A stretch of 41,788 nucleotides of DNA from Cyanophora paradoxa. Its lineage: Eukaryota; Glaucocystophyceae; Cyanophorales; Cyanophoraceae. Position 1 is the stretch's first letter. Each line of letters opens with the position of its first letter. The translations under genes and the position numbers were made by a program. Below, piece by piece: positions 21,304 through 30,000 of this stretch. The notes beneath the pieces were generated by a model that did no database searches, was not told the DNA's origin, and saw only the letters and a program-made list of their open reading frames with translations. The stretch spans positions 1 through 41,788 of the forward strand of contig QPMI01000363.1 in NCBI GenBank assembly GCA_004431415.1, given 5' to 3'.

Positions 21304-22535
21304 GTGGGGATATGCACAAGGCGCTAGCCTTTGGAAGATGAACCCACCCACCAGCAAACCACTCAGTCAAAGGCCCCAGGTTTCTGATCCGCAACAAAAT
21401 AGAAGAAGGATGCACCCCTCATCTCTCTGGGGGAAGATGCAAAAGGTGTTAGCGTTAGGCAGATGGCCTACCCATCAGCAAGTCACTCAGTTACAGGCTG
21501 GACGTTTGGGATCTGCCAAAAAGACAGATGCATCCCAAATCTCTCTAGGGGAATATGCACAAGGCGCTAGCCTTAGGCAGATGACCCTCCCAAAAGCAAG
21601 TCACTCAATTACAGGCTGGAGGTTTGGGATCTGCCACAAAAAAGACAGATGCATCCCAAATCTCTCTGGGGGAATATGCACAAGGCGCTAGCATTAGGCA
21701 GATGACCCACCCACCAGCAAGTCACTCAGTCCAAGGCCCCAGGTTTCCAATCTGCCAGAAAATAGAAGAAAGATGCACTTCAAATCTCTCTAGGGGAATA
21801 TGCAGAAGGCGCTAGCCTTAGGCAGATGACCCACCCACCAGCAAGTCACTCATTCGAAGGCCCTAGGTTTCCAATCTGCCAGAAAATAGAAGAAAGATGC
21901 GCCCCAAATATCTCTCGAGGAATATGCAAAAGGGGCTAGCCTTAGGCAGATGACCCACCCACCAGCAAGTCACTCAGTCCAAGGCCCCAGGTTTCCAATC
22001 TGCCAGAAAATAGAAGACAGATGCACTCCAAATCTCTCTGGGGGAATATGCACAAGGCGCTAGCCTTAGGCAGATGACCCACCCACCAGCAAGTCACTCA
22101 GTTACAGGCTGGAGGTTTGGGATCTGCCACAAAAAAGACAGATGCATCCCAAATCTCTCTAGGGGAATATGCACAAGGCGCTAGCCTTAGGCAGATGCCC
22201 CACCCACCAGCAAGTCACTCATTTGAAGGCCCTAGGTTTCCAATCTGCCAGAAAATAGAAGAAAGATGGGCCCCAAATATCTCTGGAGGAATATGCAAAA
22301 GGGGCTAGCCTTAGGCAGATGACCCACCCACCAGCAAGTCACTCAGTCGAAGGCCCCAGGTTTCCAATCTGCCAGAAAATAGAAGACAGATGAACTCCAA
22401 ATCTCTCTGGGCGAATATGCAAAAGGGGCTAGCCTTAGGCAGATGACCCACCCACCAGCAAGTCACTCAGTTACAGGCTGGAGGTTTGGGATCTGCCACA
22501 AAAAAGACAGATGCATCCCAAATCTCTCTGGGGAA
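21304..22535 (-). repeat. Satellite B, inverted block left of the LINE
   Basis: Orientation flips within one unit (GGGTCATCTGTGGGGATATGCAC). About ten monomers of B1 and B2 type follow in reverse complement, ending at the LINE insertion point in the normal phase of the unit. Confidence 0.95.
22527..22535 (+). repeat. Left 9-bp target-site duplication of the LINE
   Basis: TCTGGGGAA belongs to the interrupted satellite B unit and is repeated at 31440-31448. Removing the LINE and one copy restores a normal monomer (CTCTGGGGAAATATGCAC, as seen uninterrupted near 32060). Confidence 0.85.
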
Positions 22536-22801
22536 CCCCCCCGGATCTGGCGAGGCACGCAGCAGCACAGCAGCAGCAGCGCGGAGCGTGGTGCGCACTT
22601 ATTCTTATCTTATGCGTCGTTCTGAGACTCTCCTGCCCTTGGGCACCTACAATCTGCCGCAAGGCACCTATTCCTGCCCTTCGGGCACCTATCCGTACAG
22701 CCTCGCTTGATCTACGAGCCACTGCGCATCGCATGACGCGTTTTCCGCTTGCGTCACCGCGCGCTCCTGACCGCTACTCTGCGCTGGCAGTTCTGACCGT
22801 T
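22536..22801 (+). promoter_or_regulatory. LINE 5' UTR with CAG-rich segment and three mini-hairpins
   Basis: A C-run opens the element, then GCAGCAGCACAGCAGCAGCAG. At 22631-22691 three tandem units of about 20 bp end in CACCTA, and each contains a small dyad: TGCCC-TT-GGGCA, TGCC-GCAA-GGCA and TGCCC-TTC-GGGCA. LINE 5' UTRs normally hold an internal promoter; that role here is inference. The frame of ORF1 is open through this region. Confidence 0.5.
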
Positions 22802-25303
22802 ATGGCCGACGAAGACTGGTCTTCCTTGCAGCAAGGCGCATCGTCTGGCGGACGCAATAAGACTGAGCGAACTCATTTTATGTCGTTCTGGCACAAGCCC
22901 GATCGTTCTGCGAGGCGTCATTCTGTGTTTGCTGCTCCGGCCGCGGAGAGGCACCTTCTTGGTCAGGAGCTCAATCATGCCTCGGGAGTGCCGACTCAGC
23001 TTCGCTTCCGCTTCCCATTGGATCCTGCCAGGGCGCGAATCACTGAACCTGATGATGTGCGCAAGGTCCAAGGTTCCTATCGTTCAAAGGAGATGATTTC
23101 TCGTGCTCGGGAACTCTCACGGCACATTCAGCGCCCCGGCACTCCTGGCATCTCGCTTGACCCCAAACTGAACCCTGACAAGAACACTCTGGACGTCACT
23201 GTCGATTTTCACTCCCCAGACCATGGCGTCCTTCAATCCTACTCGGCTTTTTATGGCACCTTCGACAAACTTACAGAACTTTTCCCTACCATAGTCTCAG
23301 ACCTCTATCCCCGTGGACACCGCTATAAGCTGTTCCTCCACCATCAGACTGTGACTGATTTTGTTCGGGCCAATTCTGTTGCTGGTGTCCCTTCCTCGGT
23401 CCCAGCCCTTGCTTCTAGCTGGTCATCAAAGCCAGGAGAGCCTGAGCCCCACGTCCTTCTTGATCTGTCCATCAACCTTCCTCCCTTGGCGAAGCCCGAC
23501 CACCCATTCTTCTCAGCAGCCTCGATGGAATCTGATGAGTTCATCCGAACTGTCCTTGTCTCTATTCAGGATGCCTTGTCCCAGCCGAATGGTGTACTGG
23601 TCTCCAGTGACTCTCCCACAAACTTGCATCTTGACACCCTCCTTGACCGTATTCGGCTTCGTGAGACCAATCCTGACACTAGCCTTGGCGACCATGTTGT
23701 GATCCTTCCTTTCTCTGACCCGGCCCCAACTATTCTCTGTGCTGTGGCTGCTCACAAACTTGAGGGCTTCCGTCTTAAACACAAGGGTGTCGCGTATGAC
23801 CGACGTCTGCATCCGAACAATGACTACAACTTTACTGTGAAATGTGAGCCTGAGGTGGCGCCTTTCCCGGAAATTGTGCATGGTGGAGACTATCGCGTGG
23901 CAAACCGAGCTATCTGCCCGATCATGCTAATTGTGTCTGTCCCACGGTCGAACTTTTTAGTCCGCCATGTCCTCTCTCGTGACAAGGACTACCCTTTTGG
24001 CAATAATGGCATCAAATCTGTCATCTTTCCTGTTGAGGATTCCCTGCTGGCCTTCAATCTCAACTTCTTGGATGCTGACTACCCCTCTGTTTTGTACAAC
24101 ATCTCTCAAGCTCGGACTGGTGCCTCTGTGCCTGAGGCTGTTGCGGAGCCGTGCAATTACACTCCTTTCTACTCGTGCCGACCTGAATGTGAATTCCATG
24201 ATAAGTCGTTCTGTCTTATCCCGGCCAAGGATGATCAGTCTTTCTTTTATCATGTCAACCGTGATCCCGTCATCTATCACCTGCCAATGAGCCTGCGGAA
24301 TGAGATTCTTGCCTTCCACGGTGATGAATCTGCTCTTGCCTCGGCTCTCCCTCCGGTGCTCATACTCATGCTCTCTCTATTTCGGCCTCTCTCTTTCGTA
24401 ACCTCTTTTCCTTATGTTGTACTCTTGCAGAATGACCCTCGTGATCGTATGCCAGCTGCCCGACCTGCAGCAGCTCCTGCTTCATCAGCCTTACCGCGGC
24501 CTGCCCTGTCTGCTTCTGCTGCCCAGACCAAAGGAGCCCCTCCTCGCCCTCCTGCTCCTGTGCCGTCCGTGTCTGCTGTGCAGCCAGCTCCAGCTCCGGC
24601 TCCTGCCCCATCTGCTGGCTCGCCTCCGGATCCCATGCTGCTTGCAGTTGTTAAAGCCTTTGACCCCGCTCAACTTGCTGTTCTGGCTGCCACCAACCCT
24701 CCTATTGCACACTTCTTGATGACCTACGGTCACCTGGTTTCCGCGTACTCTTCTTCTTCTTCCGCTGCCCCGGTGTCATCTGGTCCTGCTGCCCCCTTGT
24801 CTGCCGCTTCGCCTGCTGGCTCGCGTGACGTCCCCAAGCGCACTCGTGACTCCGACCTCGAGCCCACTGCCTCTGAGTTGCCTGATGCTCCTCCCTCTCT
24901 GGCACCCCCGCAAAAGACGCAAGTGACAGCTGCAAACTCCATGCTTCCGCGCCCTTTGCAAGTCCCTGCAACCTCTCCTGCTCGGTCTGTCCTCTCTTGT
25001 GCTTTTGCTCTCCCCCCCCTGACTTTACCTACTGCTCTCTCAGTAAAAGTGGTCAGATTAAACCTGCGAAGCCCTCTGGTTCGGCAGCTGAGACCCAAAG
25101 TGATTCCATTGAAATTCGCAGCTACTATGCAGCCCTTGTCAACCAGCCACAGAAGTAGCCTTTTAACTGCACATGATCTTATTTTGAATTTTCCCCTGGC
25201 TTCCAATTGCAATGTACCTCCCTTGCCTCGTTGCCCACTGCTTGCTGAGCCGAGCCCCACAGACCAGATCCGTCCCTTGCGTGCACCCCCGTGGCCTGAT
25301 TAA
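22802..25303 (+). CDS. LINE ORF1 protein (no recognised domain)
   Basis: The frame is open from 22511, but the ATG at 22802 (G at -3, G at +4; MADEDWSSLQQG) is the best start; 22733 is an alternative in weaker context. Translation gives 833 residues. Residues 1-515 look globular and I do not recognise them; a Cys/His group (C451, C459, C463, H466, C471) might bind metal but does not match the CCHC knuckle. Residues 519-543 are strikingly hydrophobic (encoded by an intron-like pyrimidine tract). After about 545 the protein is rich in Pro, Ala and Ser, as in many nucleic-acid-binding ORF1 tails. The literal frame runs to 25303, but near a run of eight Cs (25012-25019) the coding signal moves to another frame that ends IRSYYAALVNQPQK with TAG at 25156-25158. 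The real C-terminus is probably that one. The product is presumably an RNA-binding RNP component, by position only. Confidence 0.75.
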   Translation: MADEDWSSLQQGASSGGRNKTERTHFMSFWHKPDRSARRHSVFAAPAAERHLLGQELNHASGVPTQLRFRFPLDPARARITEPDDVRKVQGSYRSKEMISRARELSRHIQRPGTPGISLDPKLNPDKNTLDVTVDFHSPDHGVLQSYSAFYGTFDKLTELFPTIVSDLYPRGHRYKLFLHHQTVTDFVRANSVAGVPSSVPALASSWSSKPGEPEPHVLLDLSINLPPLAKPDHPFFSAASMESDEFIRTVLVSIQDALSQPNGVLVSSDSPTNLHLDTLLDRIRLRETNPDTSLGDHVVILPFSDPAPTILCAVAAHKLEGFRLKHKGVAYDRRLHPNNDYNFTVKCEPEVAPFPEIVHGGDYRVANRAICPIMLIVSVPRSNFLVRHVLSRDKDYPFGNNGIKSVIFPVEDSLLAFNLNFLDADYPSVLYNISQARTGASVPEAVAEPCNYTPFYSCRPECEFHDKSFCLIPAKDDQSFFYHVNRDPVIYHLPMSLRNEILAFHGDESALASALPPVLILMLSLFRPLSFVTSFPYVVLLQNDPRDRMPAARPAAAPASSALPRPALSASAAQTKGAPPRPPAPVPSVSAVQPAPAPAPAPSAGSPPDPMLLAVVKAFDPAQLAVLAATNPPIAHFLMTYGHLVSAYSSSSSAAPVSSGPAAPLSAASPAGSRDVPKRTRDSDLEPTASELPDAPPSLAPPQKTQVTAANSMLPRPLQVPATSPARSVLSCAFALPPLTLPTALSVKVVRLNLRSPLVRQLRPKVIPLKFAATMQPLSTSHRSSLLTAHDLILNFPLASNCNVPPLPRCPLLAEPSPTDQIRPLRAPPWPD

Positions 25304-25305
25304 AT

Positions 25306-26463
25306 ATGGTTAACATTGCATCAACAAATGTGGGCGGGCTCAATAGTCCCAGCAAGCTGCAGAACTTTGTGGAACGTTGCAGGAAGTTTGCCGTTGCTCA
25401 CAAGATAGACATTCTCTGCTTACAGGAAACTAAGTTACGGGAATTTGATGACGCTGGTCACCCTTTGGGAAAACTTGCAAAGATTGCCGCTGCCTGGCGA
25501 GGCCTGTTCTTCCACTCTGCTCCTACTCAATCCCGCTCCACTGGTGTTGCCATAATGGTCACGCCCTTCTTTGCTGCACAGCACGAGGTTACACTTGCTC
25601 GTCAGGACTCTGATGGACATTTTATTTCGGTCTCTGTTGCGTACAAGGCGTCGGGTTCCTTCCCTGCTACGACTGTACTCTTGGCTTGCGTCTATGCTCC
25701 TGCTAGTGATAACCGGGACCGCCGTGAATGGTGGCAATCTTGTGTGCAGGCTGGGTATCTCTCCACCACTTTGCCTATGCTTCTTATCGGAGACTGGAAT
25801 CACCGCACCCCAAAATCTAATTCCCTGCAGCGCTCGTACCTTCACACAACGATGACTTCCCACCAGCTTGATGATCTTGCGAACCATGCTCCGCCGCCTC
25901 CTGCCGGCGGGACTGCTTCAGCTTTTGCCCCAACTTATTCGCGTATTGTTAGCCTTAAAGCTGTAAACTCGCGCCTCGACTTTGCTCTTGCAACCCAGTG
26001 GTTCCAGCGTCGCCTTGCCACGTACTCGCTCCTAGCGCCATCTGATCCACTCCACCTCCAGCTCGATCATCGTATTCTTGTTCTCTCTTTTTCGGGCCCT
26101 CGTGTGCACCGTCACTTGCCCCGGTCCCGCGTGCAAGTGTTCCCGTACGATTTCGTCAGCAATCTGCCGGGACAGTATTCTCAGCGCGGCAATCCAGTCT
26201 GCCTCGACCCTGCTCTGCGCAAACGCACGGAAACGCACTTGACCCAATTCCTGAGCACTATCCTTCAAGCGCGCGATGAAGGCGAGGTAGTTACGGATGC
26301 TGCTGCCTTTGATGACACATGGTGCTCGTTCTCCAAGCGGCTCTGCAAGATGGCGCGTAAGCACAGAGCACATGTGATTAGCAAGCTTTACATGCATGAG
26401 CGCGGGGCGTTCAAAGCGCTGGGCGACGTCGAGATGAAGATCTACCGCCTGCCGCACGGATGA
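25306..26463 (+). CDS. LINE ORF2, 5' part: APE-type endonuclease (frame broken at 26461)
   Basis: Starts at ATG 25306 (MVNIASTNVGGLN). Residues 1-262 form an apurinic-endonuclease-like domain with the expected residues visible: N8 (STNVGGLN), E41 in LCLQETK, Y130 in ACVYAPAS, GDWN at 162-165, SRLDF at 222-226 and LDHR at 253-256 (the Asp-His pair). This domain nicks target DNA to start target-primed reverse transcription. The linker to the RT follows. The frame ends at TGA 26461 because a 209-bp tandem duplication (26252-26460 and 26461-26669) shifts the frame by two. The endonuclease itself is intact and could be made as a 385-residue truncated protein. It is separated from the ORF1 stop by about 150 nt (or 2 nt from the literal ORF1 frame). 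Confidence 0.9.
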   Translation: MVNIASTNVGGLNSPSKLQNFVERCRKFAVAHKIDILCLQETKLREFDDAGHPLGKLAKIAAAWRGLFFHSAPTQSRSTGVAIMVTPFFAAQHEVTLARQDSDGHFISVSVAYKASGSFPATTVLLACVYAPASDNRDRREWWQSCVQAGYLSTTLPMLLIGDWNHRTPKSNSLQRSYLHTTMTSHQLDDLANHAPPPPAGGTASAFAPTYSRIVSLKAVNSRLDFALATQWFQRRLATYSLLAPSDPLHLQLDHRILVLSFSGPRVHRHLPRSRVQVFPYDFVSNLPGQYSQRGNPVCLDPALRKRTETHLTQFLSTILQARDEGEVVTDAAAFDDTWCSFSKRLCKMARKHRAHVISKLYMHERGAFKALGDVEMKIYRLPHG

Positions 26464-26669
26464 GCACTATCATTCAAGCACGTGGTGAAGGCGAGGTAGT
26501 TACGGATGCTGCTGTCTTCGACGATACTTGGCGCGTATTCTGTTAGCGGCTCTGCAAGATGGCACGTAAGCACAGAGCGCACGTGATTAGCAAGCTTTAC
26601 ACGAATGAGAGCGCGGCGTACAAAGCGCTGGGCGACGTTGAAATGAAGATCTACCGCTTGCCACCCGGC
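26252..26669 (+). repeat. 209-bp tandem duplication inside ORF2
   Basis: Copy 1 is 26252-26460 and copy 2 26461-26669, both starting TGAGCACTATC and ending in the CGCCTGCCG/CGCTTGCCA region. They differ at roughly one base in ten, and copy 2 carries a TAG at 26544-26546 where copy 1 has AAG. The shift of 209 bp changes the frame and creates the stop at 26461. Confidence 0.92.
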
Positions 26670-27083
26670 TCCGATGCTGTCGCGCTGTACCGCGAGCGCA
26701 CCCAGCGGCTTGAATCCCTGCGCGAACTTCAGAAGAAGGTCTCTCTCAGCAATCGCCAGCTTGCCAGGCTTCAGCACCGGCTTACATTCGAAAGCGGCTC
26801 TAAGCGTGACTGGGCGCGGCTCGCCAAGCCCTCCTCCATTGTCCCCCCGCCGCTGCACTTCACCTCGGATGGTCCCACTGTTATCACTGTTGAGCCTGGC
26901 GCGGTTGCAAACTATTTGGCTAGAAAGCTTGTAGAACTGGGCGCTCCTACCCCTGCTTTCCTGTTGACTCGGACCTCTATCCTCGACGCTCTCTGCCCCC
27001 CTCCTGAACCCCCCGAGGACCCTACTCGGGGGGATAATCCCCCTTCCCGAGGACCCTATCCCCCTTCCGGCGTCTCCGGATAA
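26547..27083 (+). pseudogene. LINE ORF2, middle part (endonuclease-RT linker), displaced frame
   Basis: Continues the ORF2 linker after the in-frame TAG at 26544, in the frame expected if the 209-bp duplication had moved it. It starts within duplicate copy 2 (MARKHRAHVISKLY) and goes on through new sequence (ERTQRLESLRELQKKVSLSN, with coiled-coil character) to a Pro-rich stretch. The frame runs out at TAA 27081-27083, just after a second, shorter duplication (CCCGAGGACCCTA at 27012 and 27046), where coding moves to the RT frame. It is not a separate gene; the ATG at 26559 is internal to ORF2. Confidence 0.8.
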
Positions 27084-30000
27084 TCCCTCCGCTGCTGCTT
27101 TCATTCAACAATTTGTGGACGATATCTTGCCCCATGTTCAGGGGACTGTCCCGCCTGTTTGGCACACTCAGACTAATATCTCTCCTGACGACGTAGCGTT
27201 CTCTATCAGTAAAGCGTATGCCCATGGGGCACCAGGTCCTGATGGAATTCCTGTTGGCATTTTTAAGATGCACACAAAGCCCTGGTCTGTTTTCCTGGCT
27301 GCCTACTTTCAAAAGATCGCCGTTCAAGGCTTCCTTCCTGACTTTATGCGCGACTTGACCTACACTTTCATCTGGAAGCGGTCAGGCTTGCCCACTGATG
27401 CTTCGAAATACCGACCTATTGGAGTTTCTAACACACTCTTGCGCTTGTTCGAACGGACTATGGTCACAGTAGCCAATCCGATCTTACAACTCATCATTCC
27501 TGAAGATCAGTTCGGTTTCGTGCAAGGTCGGGACGTTCATAAAAATATCTTTGCAGTGCTGGCAACGTATACACGCATCCGCTACGCCAATTATGACTGT
27601 GTTATCAGGTTTGACTCTGATCTGAAGTCTGCGTACGATCTCTTGCTTTGGGTTATTATGGCGCTTGTTCTCCATGTTCAACAGTGGCCCTGGCTTATCC
27701 GGCGAATGCACCACTGCCTGTACAACTCCAGAGCCCCCCTCCGTGCACGTGTATTTGCGAATGGGCTATTCTCTTCTGTGTTCTCACGTCTTGTGGGCAC
27801 CATTCAAGGTGGTCCCTGGAGCCCGGTTTCCTTCATTCTCTCGATCAGCCCTCTACGTTCTCTCTTGCTCTCACTCACTGATATACCCCGCCCTGTTGGC
27901 ACCCCCCTTGTCCAGTTTGCTGATGATATTTATCAGCTATTCCTGCTCCGCGCCCAGGGGCTATCTCTGCATGACTCCCTCTTAGCAATCCATGCACATT
28001 TCGGCTCTTTTAAACCTTTCTCTGGTCAGCATCTCTCTATGGAGAAATCTCTTGCTATTGTTCTGAGGGAACCTGCTGCCTCTCCATTGGATCTCGATCC
28101 GGCCGATCCCTTGCCATTCCCTGTTCTCCGCGTCGCTGAGCTTGATCCTGCTTGTCATAAGCAGCTCGGTTTCCCTCATCAGCTCCTTCTGGATCGCGAG
28201 CACCATCCGTCTTGGAACATGATTCGACATAAAGCAACCTTCTTTATGGAGACAGCTGTCGATTTCCAGTCGTCCCTTCTTGGACGTGGTCGCATCGCCT
28301 ATGCTTTTTGTCAGGGGGTCTTAAGCTTTTACATCCGTGCGGTTCCAGCACCTCCTAAGATCCTCCGGGCTATTTCAAAGAATTTACAGACCTTTGTCTG
28401 GAAACGTTCTTCAAATTCCGATGCGTTCATCTTACCCCATCAGGGCATGACCACTGCTTTGTGTCGACCTGTATCTCTCGGCGGTCTCGGAGCGCCCTCC
28501 CCCGAACACTTCCAGCTCGCCTTTGCCGCAAACTCTTTGGAATCGTGGCTTGCTTCCCCGGCATCTTTTCCTGGTCGAGAAATTATTGAGGCGTTCACGG
28601 AAAACGGTGGCTTTGGGCTCTGGCTTCCTTTTCTCAACAGGACTGATTGCTTGGTTAAGCCTTTGTGGCCTCCACCTGCTGACCCATTCTTTGCCATCTT
28701 CGACGCTTGGCGGACTATTTTCGATGTCAAGAAACCACGCTGCGCTTGGGATTTCCTGCGTATGCCGATCATGCACCCTTGGTATAAGAAAGACACATAC
28801 TATGAGCGTGATTTCACTTTCACGTTGCTCTTCCGTCTCGGCTTCCGTTTCAACTATCAAATCTGGGACTTCTCTGGGGAACATACTCTCTATGTCGAGC
28901 CCTCCTATCCCGAGCAACTGCGCGACCAGCTGCATGCGCTCAATAATCGACTTGCACAAGAGGTCTGGCGCTGTGGTTGCACTGCAGACTGGAAACACGA
29001 ACCTGGAGGTCTCGCTATTGGCCCTTTTTCGAAACTTGCTGCTGAACGCGTCTCACTTCAGGGCGTAGCTCTCTGTCGCGTTCGCCTTCTTCCTGACACA
29101 CAGCTCGCTTTCCATGAGATTGATGTGCCCTGCAGTACTTTGCTTGACAGTCCCGTTGCCCTCCCCGATGTACTTGCAATCCGGCCCGCGGCCCGTGCGA
29201 TCGACTTCATTCCCGTGCCTGCACATGCGCTTAGCCTTGTTAAGAATGCTTGCAAGTTGTCCCCCATGCCTGCACTCGTCCGGTTCCTCATGAACTCGTT
29301 ACAGCTTTCCGACCTTGCACTCCGTCCGCTGCCTCCGTCGTCTTCCCGTACGTTTGCGTTCCACTCTGACCGTGAGAACATCAATGATCGCTCAAAGGAA
29401 GAGCTGCGCCTCTCTAAGTCGGTTGCGTACAAGCTGCCTGCTGCCCCGTCGCGTTTCACGGTTCACAACATGTACAAGTACCTTTCCTCCCACGCTTTCA
29501 TGGCGCCGACGACCGCTGAGACTAAGTGGCGTGCTGATCTCTCCCCAAAGTTCCTCTGGCCGCCGGGCTACGATGCGCGCACTGATCGCTTTCCCTGGTT
29601 CAACACGGTGATTCCCGACCTCCGCTATGCTCTCACGCAGCGCGTCCTTGACGGCTACTTTGCACTGCGCTACAACGCTCTTCGCACATCGTCCCGCATC
29701 GCTGATATGGCTGCGCGCTCTGATCTTCAGCGTCCTGCTTCGGCAAATTTGCTTGACAGTGAGCTCCTCTCCTCGCTATGTCCGGTCTGCCACCGGCGCT
29801 GCAATGCGCTGCACGTTTTCGTTCTCTGCCCTGTTGTGCAGCAATTTTGGTCGCTCATCTTCCATGCCCTGCAGCTCCAACCGATGCCCATTCCTTCCGC
29901 TCGCTTTGTTGCCTGGTTGCTTACTGGCTCGGTCCGTTTTGCTGACAGCTGGATGTTCTTGCAGAACTGGGAGTGGCAGGTTGTTCGGATTCTTGGATTG

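Noticed and set aside
12978-22308. Repetitive open frames (for example LRLAPCAYSPREIW and KTDASQISLGEYAQGA types) in satellite B
   Set aside because: Same by-product effect of the 121-124 bp period; both strands open, no starts or motifs in common with proteins.
22511-22801. ORF1 starting at 22511
   Set aside because: That ATG lies in the flanking satellite (GATGCATCCC), outside the element; the frame is open only by chance.
26559-27083. Independent gene between endonuclease and RT
   Set aside because: It is ORF2 linker displaced by the 209-bp duplication, preceded in frame by a TAG that replaced AAG.
27115-27117. GTG as the real start of the reverse transcriptase
   Set aside because: Coding in this frame continues upstream (EDPIPLPASPDNPS) and eukaryotic elements do not normally start at GTG; the RT is the 3' part of ORF2.
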